Origin: Antitrichia curtipendula
Lineage: Eukaryota; Streptophyta; Bryopsida; Hypnales; Leucodontaceae
Length of the DNA stretch: 64,000 nt
Assembly: GCA_951230915.1 (NCBI GenBank)
Contig: OX579635.1
Location: 12,214,001 to 12,278,000 of the forward strand
Direction: 5' to 3'
Shown: in pieces, positions 46,251-57,900 of the stretch
Position numbering within the stretch: position 1 is the stretch's first letter
Layout: each line of letters opens with the position of its first letter
Notes under the pieces: generated by a model
Databases searched by the model: none
Told to the model about the DNA's origin: nothing
What the model saw: the letters and a program-made list of their open reading frames with translations, nothing else
Made by a program: the position numbers and the translations under genes

Positions 46251-49200
46251 ATGGTCAAGCCGTCGGAGAAAGTTGAGGTTCCGCCGCAGCGACCGTTGGG
46301 AGGGAAGTTTGTAGATTATCTGCTGAAATGGACTTTCATGTGCCATGCGGGGTTGGTGCTTCTGGTCGTCTGGATTGTTTCCTGCATGCACCTCAACGTT
46401 GCCCTCGTCTGCACTTTGGGCTTCATTTACCTGTTTCAGGTTGATCTTTTGAATCCATTTCAATTCTGTATGCGGATCGTTGTCTGGGAGAGTCTAATGG
46501 ACTTCGCATTTTGAGAGAGGTCAAGAGTTTGTTGTAGTTGTGGTTTTGAGGGGAGGGATACTTGATTCCTAGAAATTCGAAGCCTATTCGTCAAATGGCT
46601 TCCTTAGTAAGAAGGCATTCAATTTAGTAGCTCCATCGCGGCTTATTTACGAAGTATGCCGTTGAATAGTTTCTTCACTGTCGTTGTCTTGCTAGGGCTT
46701 TACAAATTTTGCTTAATAGTCATTAACCTAGTTTGCATCTCTCTAGGTTTTGATGCCATTTTTAGGTAGACATTGACCATTCAATGCCGATCTTTTGTGG
46801 AATATTGTCGATCTAAGTGCTGTGGACGCACTTTCCCCTCAATTTTGTTTAAATTTCATAACTGTGAAACTGGTGTCCTCTCCTCTTTTCTTCCTGACTG
46901 CAGTCGTGTGTTTCACGTTGGCAGATCGACAGCCGACAACGGCGGAAATTAAAATGGAAGATACGCCATGAAGAGAAAATGAAGGCTAGCAAATTGAGGG
47001 TATCTTCTTCTACAGTGACTCATTTCTCTTATTGACACAGTGCTTATGTTATCTCTCGACGGTTCCACACACTCGAAGCAATACTCATACGTACTAAATT
47101 GTGCTGAAAGTCTTATGACTTGTTACTTGGTCCTATTTCTTAAACGGTAGTCAGTCACTACACATAAATATGGACTTTAGTGGTCATATAGGTAAATGGT
47201 TCCTGGTACATTACATTACATAGTTACCTTCTGTTGGCGATTGTTACATAAGTTTGGAAATTGTTTTATTACGTATCAATCCTTGTGGATACTCTGCTAA
47301 TTGACGATTTGTATGCACGTTTGCCTACAGCTTGCTGAAGGGGAAACTGTTCGATGGATGAATGAAGCGGTAGAAAGAGTCTGGCCAATTTTCTTAGAGA
47401 ACTTTGCTTCTAAAATGCTTTTGGTGCCCCTCACCTCGTTTTTCGACCGCTTTAAGCCCTGGAGTGCGGTATGAGTTTTCACTCATTGATCTACTATTTC
47501 TTTATCTTCCTTAAATTTTTGCCAATATCTAGATAACCTTGTTGGTGATTTTGGAGCTGATGTGCAGGCATGTTTCTGTGGGCTTATGGTTGTAGAAAAA
47601 AATGGTTCTTCAGAACCTCTCTCTCGGGAAGACTCCACCAACTGTGACAATGATCCGCATATTGGACGCGCCTGTAGAGGGCGATGACTTGGTATGCATA
47701 TCCTCATTACTTGTCTGCTTCGATGTGTCTGTGATGATCACGATGCAGATCGTGAGGTGCTGACCATTACTTTCGAATAGAACCTTTTAGAAGTCGAGGT
47801 ACTGCACAGAAGGGTATATGCACTTCCAAATTGGTGTGACTACTTCGTTGGAGTAACTTTCCGCAAATAATGTCTCTGGATAGAAAGGCTGATTTGGAAA
47901 GATTGTCAGGCAATTGAAGCGTCGATGGAGTGGTTGGCAGCCAAAGACATGGCTGCTGTCGTGGCAGTGAAAGTTCGACGTCGCCTTGGCTTGGGAATTT
48001 GGGCTACTTTTCACGTCACAAAGCTGCGCCTTGAAGGCAAGGTAGTTGTTAATTTGTGATTGAACCGGGAGCCGGAAACATGTGCAGAGGAACTTAAATG
48101 ACATACTGCTTTGGCATAAAATGGGACCATTCAATTCCATTTTGGACTCTAATGATCAAAGAAGTGGACTTCTGGAACTGGTGTATTCTGGGATGGACAC
48201 TTTGGTGTTGGGTTAATCATTTTTTACGGGCATGATTGTAATTGTGCGATTGAAACCCTCTGATACTTACGAGTACTGTTTTCAGAATGATTACACGAGC
48301 TTTGATTTGCTGGACTTGCAAGCTCTGAAGGTTTCCTGAGATTCAGGCCCCTCTCACTTCTATTTGTTTTCTGGTGCTTCCTCAGGTTAAGGTTGGTTTG
48401 AAGTTTAAGGATGGATGGCCAGTGATAGAGCGAGCACGTTTGTCTTTTGCTACGGCGCCTTATTTAGAGTTGGCCGCCTATCCTATATATAATTCTGGAG
48501 TTGATGTAACGGAACTTCCTGGACTTGCAAGCTGGATGGTACGTTGATTCGATCGTTACATTTGTTAGTTCAGTTTCTCTTTTTGATGTGCTCAGGGTAG
48601 TGATAGTGACTTATTTTTGGGATTTTCAAAATTGTTCAGCTTTTCTGAATATGTTCGTGTATGTGTTGGTCCTTTTGACTCCGGCTGTCGCTAGGTATTC
48701 TGTGTGGCTTGGTTACAGCAGGGTATGTAGACGAAAGCTTCTGATCACCTTTGATATTTCACATAGTTAACATTTCAGAAAATATGCCTTTCCAGGATCG
48801 TCTAGTGGGAGAGGCCTTGACACAGTCCTTGGTCGAGGTACGCATGCGCTATATACTGAAGTTGTGGCTTTAGGCCTCTTGACATTGTGATTATTCTAGA
48901 AGTCCACTTCTTTGATCATTAGAAGTTCCAATAAATTACTAGACTGGGAATACAGTACTAGAGAAGGAAGAGTAGATTTTCAATATTTTGAGCTTTGTGA
49001 ATGGTGGTATTGAACTTTTGAAATTGTCGAATTTTTGGGTAAAACTCTGTGAAATTGATAGACTTGTGAAATAGGAATAAGACATTCTTCGATCATGGAC
49101 TTCATTGTGAAGTTGGTGCAAGTTAAGGATCATTGATGAACTGTTGAGTCATTTAATATATTTTGTTTGAGACTTTGCCTATGCTTTTACAAGGGATGAG

Positions 49201-52200
49201 TTGCACTTGTCGAGAGGACCTAACTCTGCATATTCTGATACGTGGGTATGGGTGCAGCCGAACATGATAGAAGTTGACATGGAGAAGCTCATGAAAGACG
49301 TTATGCGACCTCAAGGACCCGCTCAGCAGCCAAGAGGTAATACTATGAGAAAGTAATTATATTATTTTTATACCTGAAATAGTTGACAAGATAGTAAGAT
49401 AGTGGTTTCGTGGGTGGTCAACAAAGAAGTCTTTCTCTTACTTTCGTTCAATCGTAATTTATGCCTGAACTTATTACTTGTCAGAACCATTTTGCTTTCT
49501 GTCATGACCATATAATGGTGATGGCTTGCAGGTGAGTGGTTTTCGATGCGGGGGAACCCTCCTGCAGCGGATGTCATTGTGGAAATTCTGGAAGCTACAG
49601 ATCTTCGAGTGGGAGATTTGAACGGTATTGTTTCCGTTTCTTTTAAAAATAATTTCATTAAATGTAGGTCTTGCTTGTGTTAATCGTCTTCTTATGTTGC
49701 TGTCTGGTCTTCATTGAATATCGAAATCCGGACTTTGCTTGCAACTAATTGCGCCCTTGTACTTCTTGGAGTGTTCAGCATAACTCTATATTTTAACACC
49801 CCAATTTTTATTAAAAAAATGAAAATGAAAAAATTAGACGGTAGTCGAGACTGATCCAAATTGCGTGATGCTGCAATATTTACAGTACGCGGGGGGGTAT
49901 CAAGCTTGACCTCTTCCGTCAATTGGATTTTGATTGAATTATCATTGAGTCTTAATGTACACTCTTCAGGATACATATGCACATAAATGAGGCACTGTGT
50001 AAACACAATTATCAGTCAAAAGTCTTTTCTGACATTGAGAACGGTTATTTAAACCTTAAGCACTGTCACAAATGATTATCTTATTGATATGCACGCATAG
50101 CTCATATTGAGGTTGCAATTTCTAGTCGAGCTTTTCAGTTGGATTGTAGAATCGAGTAATTGGCGGCAATATACTGAGATTTAATGTGTTCTGTGTAGGC
50201 TTCTCTGACCCTTTTGTGAGAGTTATGCTCGGGCTTCAGCAGGCTGAAACATCCGTGAAGTGGAAGACATTGAATCCAAAATGGAACGAAACCCTCAGGT
50301 TCTCCATTCCGAGTTGGGATCAACCGAACACACTCCTTATCAAAGTGCGCGATAAAGACCACATTTTCGATGACCAGCTGGGGTAGATCTCTCCTCTTTC
50401 TCAGTACTGATCAAAATTGACTTTGCCAATATTGGACACGTGAATTGTAGAAATCATCTCTTGATTTGAATACGTTTGCCTTGAGTTGGTTTTTTAGAAT
50501 GTGTGGGACGATGCTAATTTGACTCCACATCCGACTGCTCTACTTTTCACTACTTAGGATATGACTTCTCAAGCCTGTCACTTACGCTGCGTAAAGACAA
50601 CCGCTGAAGTCTTCGTCCTAGAAGTGTTCAAGAGTCTGTGCTGTAAGGAAGGTTGAATCGAAGTTTGAGTGATCGCATTCAACGCTTTGCGGCCTTTTGT
50701 TGTCAATCTTGGTTTGCTTTAATAGTTTTTGGTGTGCCCTTTAACTTGAAATTTCCGAGGTCATCTTAGCAAATTCCATGGGCGCCGCAAACACTCACTA
50801 GATACTCTACTCGATATACCTTAATTTTTCTTACATTAACATTCCGGAGTTAATAAACTATTCCTTAGCCCCTTGTTTCGTGATTGTATGCAGACACAAT
50901 ATAGTGGACATTATTGAATTCCGAGATGGAAAACGGCATGATTTTTGGCTTGCTCTTCAAGGAGTGGAAACTGGTAAAATTCATGTGGCGATCACGGTTC
51001 TCGATAAGCAGGCTGACTCCCATAGTTCGGAGGATGCATCTACGACCCTTGAGGTACTTCATTAGTTCGCTTTCTTTACTCTTGATCTTCGTGGCTTTTT
51101 GGTTTCGGGTACTTGTCTTGTATTTAGAGTGCTTCTGAGGACATCTGCTAGTTTCATTTGGCATGTATCACATTTAGAAAAGTCAGATATATAGCTTTCA
51201 TTATCCTTGAAAACCTAGGCGGGTACATGGACACTTTTAATGTTGTGCACACAGATGGCTGATCAGGTATTGTCTCAGCCATCCGATCGATCCGTCGCTT
51301 CCGAAGGTCTGACATTGCCTATGTCTACTGGAGATGCACTATCTCAACCACTAGCAGCTTCTCCTAAGGATCGTGTATCAGCTCGCCAGAAGCTGAAGAA
51401 CTTGAAATCCGGGAAAGCTCTTTCGAACGATCTTGCACAAATGGACTGCCCCGGCAAAAAAGTTGGACGTCAGGGTTCTGGATTTTTCAGTTCCAGATCA
51501 TCCCGAAAACTTGAGACGACTGAGCTTGGATCTGATCGAAAGAAATCCTCAATCCGACGTGGAGAATATCCAATCATGACGCCCGACGGACTTACGACAG
51601 CAAGTTCTTCCATTGCGAAGGAAGCAGAAGATGCAGGTCAATCTGCTGATGACACGACAATAGTTTTAGATGTAGGGTTTGGGGAACTTGGTGCTGTTAA
51701 AGTCTGCCAGCTTGGTGATGTAGAGCCCACAAAACTGCCTAGCCAAAGGGCTGTTCGGACAATGGGGCCTGAAGAAGTCTCCAACTCTGAGGAAGGGTAT
51801 AGTAGGCCCTTGAACCAAGCGTCCTTGGAAGGAGAAGCCTTGACAAACATTGAGGAGGATGGAGGTCCTGCTCGGAAGCTTCGATCCGCTAAACAGAAAC
51901 TGAATGGCAAGTATCATGACTATAGGTGTGTAATGTTGATCATCGAAAGAACTTTACAACTTGAGATATTCTATGGCTTACGAGGCCTTGGTTCAATTAA
52001 TTTTGTACTGAATATCTTCTCCAGTCTGGTTCTAAGACAATTCTTGCACTATTTTTTCCTTACTTTGCCGTTAAATTATTACTATTTTTTTTTCCGGGGG
52101 TGTCTTGAATGACGGGTTTGTCCTCTCATTTATAGTAAGCCTTGCGTACTAACATGGATCTGATAACAAATTGGAATTTGTAGGGCAAGGAAAGGAGCAG

Positions 52201-52793
52201 AGAAGGAGGCAGAGCTCGAGGAGTTGCAATCTCACACAAATTTAAGTAGCAATGCTAATGGTAGAAGAGTGCATCTGACTCTTGATCCATCTGAAAAAAT
52301 TTCGATGACTGGCTTACCATTATGCCAGGACGCAACAGCTACTACCTCATTGAGTGGGGACCTAGATGACAATGTAATGGATGCAGGTACTGCTGGGGAT
52401 CATGACTCAGATAAGCATCATACGCGAAACAAAGCGAAGGGCTTCCTTGGTAAGGCTGCGGGGCAATTAGGCCATCAACTTAGCAAAAAACTCATACGAC
52501 GGAAAAAGAAAGATAAAGAGGGACCTTCAAGTTCAGAGGAGGTCACCTCCTCCGGTGAAGTGACACCCATGGAAGAAAGCGGTCGGTCAGAACCTGCTGT
52601 CAAGGAGCGGAGATCGAAAACTGAAGTTCCTTTGTCAGGACCAGGTGTTGCTAAACAACCGCCTCCTTCAGCAATTAAACAATCTGAGACTTCTCCTCTC
52701 TCTCCTCTAATTCCTTCAGAGCCTCCCAATAGACCACCTCCAGGATTGCCCCGACCCGTTGTTCCAATTGATGTGTGGGCAGGGGGACGATGA
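46251..52793 (+). CDS. NTMC2 type 6-like protein: membrane anchor, SMP domain, C2 domain
   Basis: Thirteen exons: 46251-46439, 46925-46999, 47331-47468, 47596-47691, 47910-48041, 48386-48538, 48796-48837, 49258-49336, 49532-49624, 50199-50382, 50894-51053, 51255-51925, 52184-52793. All are GT-AG and stay in frame for 873 residues. Residues 30-63 are hydrophobic, a membrane hairpin or helix. The SMP (lipid-transfer, synaptotagmin-like) domain begins near residue 92 (ETVRWMNEAVERVWP) and includes LGKTPPTVTMIRILD and VKVRRRLGLGIWATF. The C2 domain spans about residues 311-430, with Asp-bearing loops (GDLNGFSDPF, VRDKDHIFDDQLG) suited to calcium binding. The Ser/Pro-rich tail has a KKLIRRKKKDKEG basic patch near residue 775. 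Such proteins tether ER to other membranes. A shifted frame continues past the stop (see 52786-52926). Confidence 0.93.
48149..48173. repeat. 25-bp inverted repeat, left arm
   Basis: CTAATGATCAAAGAAGTGG and six further bases are exactly complementary to 48898-48922. Similarity extends about eight bases further outward with one gap. The arms lie in introns 5 and 7 and enclose exons 6 and 7. Confidence 0.8.
48898..48922. repeat. 25-bp inverted repeat, right arm
   Basis: The exact reverse complement of 48149-48173, lying in intron 7. Confidence 0.8.
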
Positions 52794-52926
52794 CTCTCCA
52801 GAACCTGTGCGGCCTGTACCCACTTACGCTGCGGATGCTCAGCAAAGTTCTACCGAAGGACGCGAGGTTTTGCAAACTGGACACTTATCCATACCTGCCC
52901 CTCCCGATGTAAAGGAAAGGAACTAA
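52786..52926 (+). other. shifted reading frame continuing the SMP/C2 protein tail
   Basis: After the in-frame TGA at 52791, the frame reached by dropping one base of the five-G run at 52782-52786 stays open for 46 codons. It has the same acidic, Pro/Ser-rich character (DDSPEPVRPVPTYAADAQQ) and ends at TAA 52924. This could be a sequencing or real one-base insertion, or an alternative splice form. Confidence 0.45.
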
Positions 52927-54414
52927 ACGGTGCGTGAAATTCTTCTCTTTGCTCGCGGAAAGGTGCGAGATTGAAGTTTATCTTGTAATGACGATCTTTG
53001 CGCGACAAGGCTTCGGGAATTTCTTGCTTCGTTTCGAGGAATTTATTACTATTTGTATAGATGTTAGTGCAATTCCAAGTGATGGTGTTCAGAAACTATC
53101 ACACCAGAGTGCTAGATGGTCAAAAATTAGCTTGCAAAAGGGAGTTGAAGTATTGAAACACATAGAAGCGGATTAGGCTGTGTACATTGGTGAGCCTGGT
53201 GAGCTCTGCGGTATCCCTGAGCGATAATGTAGCTTACTTGAGTAGGTACTTCCCAACAAGTTTTCTTGTAGTTGACAGTTTGTGTTTAAAGTTTTGTTGA
53301 GCAAACTTGTAGCTGTGTATGTGGATTATTTTGGGACTGCTAGATCAGAGAGTACGGACTATTTCGCTTTGGACGTCGTGGACTCTTCTGGCCTAGGTGA
53401 TTCGAATTGAAGGCAGGGTTTAAGTGGTATCGATGATAGATCTCTCTTGTATGGAGTAATGATTTTCACATTTTCTGGTTGTTCACAAACCTTGTAGGCA
53501 ATAACAGTAGAACATTACTGATATCAGTCACTTTCTACTGTTTGACAAAACTGACCATTGGTGGAAACATCTAATGAGAATGATATCTTTTGGAAAGATC
53601 TTCAGCTTTTTGCATTTGTGAAACTGTCATGACACATGTTGCATGTATTGCATTATTTTGTGATCACGGTGCAATGGAGTTCTCTCCTTCAGTACTGTAA
53701 TGAAATTAAAGTGATGTCTCATGGTACACCTTGAGCTCTTTATTCTGACTGCTTGGGGTCCCCCCAAATTATGATTGTGTGGTAGAAGTATTGATACCTA
53801 TAGTGCTATTGTAGTTCTGTCATATAAGGTTTATGTGACAAAATAAGGCAGATATTCATGTATAGTCATTGAACTTTTTCTTTAATCTTTTTTTTTGTAT
53901 AATCAAGATGGGTGTTATTAAACTTCTATTGAGTGCCAATGTTCTTAATACAAATCAAGAAAAAAACTAAGCATACCAATGTACTATGCATTGAGGATTA
54001 GTGTATGGATTTTTGAAAGGAAATTTCAATGCACCTAAGTATGTACAATTTGAATACCGAATGTAGAAATGCATGATTTGATTTGAAAAGTGACTATTAT
54101 AAGATTTGATGTCTAGGTGGTGTACCTTCTCATGTATCCATATGTATTCAATGTTCAAGAGTTATGAATATCAAAATAAGGATACTATTGGAACCATGAG
54201 TGCCTACTAAGTCTATTATATTTTCCTTCATTGCATGGGAGAAAAATCAATAATGTTCTCATATCTTCATCACTCCAATCCCATATTCTGTAGGAACTAT
54301 ATAATTCCATTCTTTGACAACTTCTTCAAAGTGGTTTGACTAGTTTTTTATCCCACCTTTTCAATTTGTAGTCACTACATGAAACCAAATCTAAATCAAG
54401 AATCTATAAATATA
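52927..54414. other. 3' flank of the SMP/C2 gene and gene-free stretch
   Basis: The first several hundred bases are probably the 3' UTR, and AATGAAATTAAAG near 53.7 kb could serve as a polyadenylation region. After that it is AT-rich with no gene. Confidence 0.4.
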
Positions 54415-54624
54415 GGGAATTTCATTAACATGGTATATTTCATACGCCATTTTTAGACCGCATGGTCTGAACCTTAAAAGTGACATCTAGGACTAGTATA
54501 CATTTCAGATTGTGCGGTCTAAACCGTAAAAGTGACATCTAGGACAAGTATACATTTCAAACTGCACGGTCTAAACTGTAAAAGCTCCAAAGTTGTGTAA
54601 TAGTGCCATTTTAACGAAATTCCC
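54415..54624. mobile_element. MITE with internal tandem repeats
   Basis: The ends GGGAATTTCATTAACATGG and CCATTTTAACGAAATTCCC are inverted repeats. Inside are three tandem units of about 53 bp, each starting around GGTCTRAACC.TAAAAG; two retain GACATCTAGGAC. A related copy lies in CER3 intron 6. Confidence 0.75.
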
Positions 54625-54988
54625 CATAAATTGATTTACTTCAACTAACCTTTGTGGGTATATATATATATTAACTACTAGCAACTTCAAATTGCAATGA
54701 ATTATTGCATGCACGTTGAGGAAGAATGCTCACTCGTTGTGCTCTAGGTTTTCATCGTGAATGCCAGATGGAATGTTTTGGATGGTATTTCTCTAGGATG
54801 AAAAGAAAACGTGACGGATTTTTATGACAGGGGTTGTCACACTGCATACTTAATATAATAGATTTCTGTGGCATCTGCTATTACCACACCATCCATTGCA
54901 ATCCTGCGTGTGTGACAATTGTAACAATTACATATCTGCGCTTCCGAAATATCAAGCGGGTCCTACCCTATGGGATGGGGTTTTTCCT
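54625..54988. other. 3' flank of CER3
   Basis: The probable 3' UTR and terminator region of the minus-strand CER3 gene. A TATATATATA run lies near 54660. No coding sequence. Confidence 0.4.
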
Positions 54989-57900
54989 TCAAGTGATGAG
55001 ACTGAAGCCATGTTTCATGGCAGCTGCCCAGACGATGTCAATCCGGTCCACCGGAATGGCACCCACCTCGTGGTGAGTCCATCCCTCCAAGGCGTGGATG
55101 AGTCCACCAGCATGGCAAGCGTGCACTGCTCCCCTCTCCATCGTCATCTCGCACGTGCGCATCCCCCTCACTTTCTCAATTGGCAGCCGCATCCCGGCAA
55201 GGCTCCCGTAAGTGCAATCTCTTCGCGACTCACTGATCTGGGGCACCACAAACTGGTGGAAGTGCGTGCCCGGGGGTGCCCATTGTTGATCCTTTCCCCA
55301 GGTCCATTTGCCCACTATCCATGTCTGTAAAGTCACAACAGTATAAACATCATCAACCCCCATAAACGACGCTACGGCCGTTTTTTGGCGGATGAATGAC
55401 AAAGAATCCTTCTAAGGTAACTTTGTCTATGACAGGCCAACTTTGGACCAGCCTAACGCAGGCCCAAAACTTCATGAGCAGTACATGTGTGTTGTGAAAT
55501 GTACTGCTCAGGAAGTTTTTGGCCTGCATTAGGCTGATCCAAATTTTTGCCTATCATAGGCAAAGTTACCTTATGTGGGACAGAAATACAACTATTCATC
55601 CTTTCAATTTGGTGTACAAAGGGGAGGTCATCTACAATAGTTTGACTTCCCATGAGTATTTTTGGATTTTTTTTTCAACCAATGATTCACACGATATCAA
55701 AACGTATGATTTCCACAGTCACCAGTTTGTCCTTTAAGGATTAATCATGTAAGGACGAGTTGGTCACCGTGAAAATCATCCTTTTTGGTAGTGTGTGAAA
55801 CCCGGACGAGCTGGTCACTGTGATTTTTTGGTACAGTGTGTGAAACCCATGGCAGTACCATTTTGGACCAGTGTTTTTTGAGCCTAGTACAATTTTTGCA
55901 CTGTCAACAGGATTTACAAAGCTAAGGTACCACAGTGGAGTTGTAATTAAATACTGACCTTGCAGTCCTGCCCAGCTTGATATTTTGTGACTTGGATGAG
56001 ATTGTTTTTGAACTCCGCTGGGGCCTCTTTCTGAATGCTTTCAAAGCGGTCCTTAGACAAGGTGAGCATCTGCACAATAGAGACACACACACATGTGAAT
56101 GGACAAAAAAAAATTCATTTTGCATTTCATCTTTTCCAACCTTTATATTTGAAGCATGCATACGTTGTTTTATTTATCCAATTTTGCGATTTCTATATTA
56201 GATTTGAGTGTGGAAGTCTAACTCCATCCTACTAGGTTGATGGCCGAGGATTTTTCAGCTCATATTAAGCCGTGTTATTACCAGGACTCTGATACCACGT
56301 GAGCAGAGGTAAAGAGCGATGACTCGGCCCAATTTGGAGGTGGCCCCATTCATGAACACTTCTTTCACATCTGATGGTAGACATTTGATGATCACTGCCG
56401 CGGTGAGAGTGTTTCCATGCACCACTCGCACTCGCAAATTGGGGTGCTTTTTTACAAACAACAATCCTCCTCCATTCAGAGCCTCATTCTACATGTTCAT
56501 AAACACAAAATAAATCCCAACCCCCACCCCATCAATCTCGGAATTGGAGGAGAATAGAGAAATGTCAGTACTTGCATTGTTTTCTGCACAAATAAATCCC
56601 TAAACATCAGTAACTGCATAAGATAGGAATACTTGCCAAAAAAAATAAGGAATTAGGTACAAGCTGGGACGACTGTTGTCGTTGTGGAGCCTTACCAGGA
56701 AAATTGAGATAGCTGAACAAATATGCAGTGAGGGAATATTCAAATTCATAAGATTTAACAAAAAAGAGAGTTTACCTTGTTGAGAGCTGCGAGGCTGAGA
56801 ACCTTGACCCCTTTTTCATCAGCGCTGAGAATAGCTCTCTCAATGTAATTGTTGATTTGATTTAATCCAAAAGGGAGGAAATACTGCATTCATCAATAAC
56901 ATGAATCATCACAAAATGGACCCACTTAGATGGCCATAATTAGGAGTTCAAACCATGCAAGAGCTGAAATAAATCAATCAAAACAAATCAAACAGATAGG
57001 GAATTTCGTTAAAATGGTAATATTCGATATGCCATTTTCAGACAGCGCAGTGTTAACCGCAAAAAGTGTCATTTAGGACAGGTGTAAACTGCAAAAGTGC
57101 CATTTAGGACAGATATAAATTTCAGACCATACAGTCTAAGCCGTAAAAGTGTCAAAGTTTGTGGAATGGCGCCATTTCAACGAAACTCCGCATACAGGCA
57201 CTGGTTGTAATGAATGGCAGTTAATAAAATCACGGAATTGGGGTTGCTAAGGGTGTGTACCTGGAAGCCATGGCGAGGGACCACCCACGCCATGCATTTG
57301 AGCTTGTTGAGGGAATACTTGTGAAGGACCCAAGTATCACCAAACCTCCAGAAGAAAGGAAAGCCCATCATGAAAATCAACCCTAATGGCCAGATGAACC
57401 AATGAGGCTCAAAAGGGTGTGCCGCGTAGGTGCGCAATCCAGGGCTGATTTGCAACGACGACAGCACATCAATGCAATGCGCGAGAAACACGAAATCCGG
57501 GACTTCTTCACGCTTCCCTGCCAGAGAATTCAACACACCACGTTTATACTAATTCCATGGTAGAATGTCCTGACGTGTGCTATTGCCTCAACTAGAGCAA
57601 ATCCACTCAATCATGCTCAATCAGTACGTTAAAACTACTACCTCAGTATCTGAAAAAGACTCGTGTTTCCTTTGTAAAATACAAATGAAACACGGGTTCT
57701 TTTTCAGAAAGTAGAGGGAGTATAATTTTGAGGCTGGGTACCTATTCGTAACTGAGTGTAGAAGGAATCTGATTTAGGGTCGACAGTGCCTCCCAAGTAG
57801 TCGTAGAGTGGCATAAACAGACAGAAGTTGCTCTTCTGCTCGGTATGGTGGAGAGCATGGTACCTACAGAAAAATAGAAATCAAAACCAACTCTTTCATA

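Noticed and set aside
51638..51917. Minus-strand ORFs of 83-90 codons
   Set aside because: They are mirror frames of SMP/C2 gene exon 12, whose plus frame is continuous and spliced.
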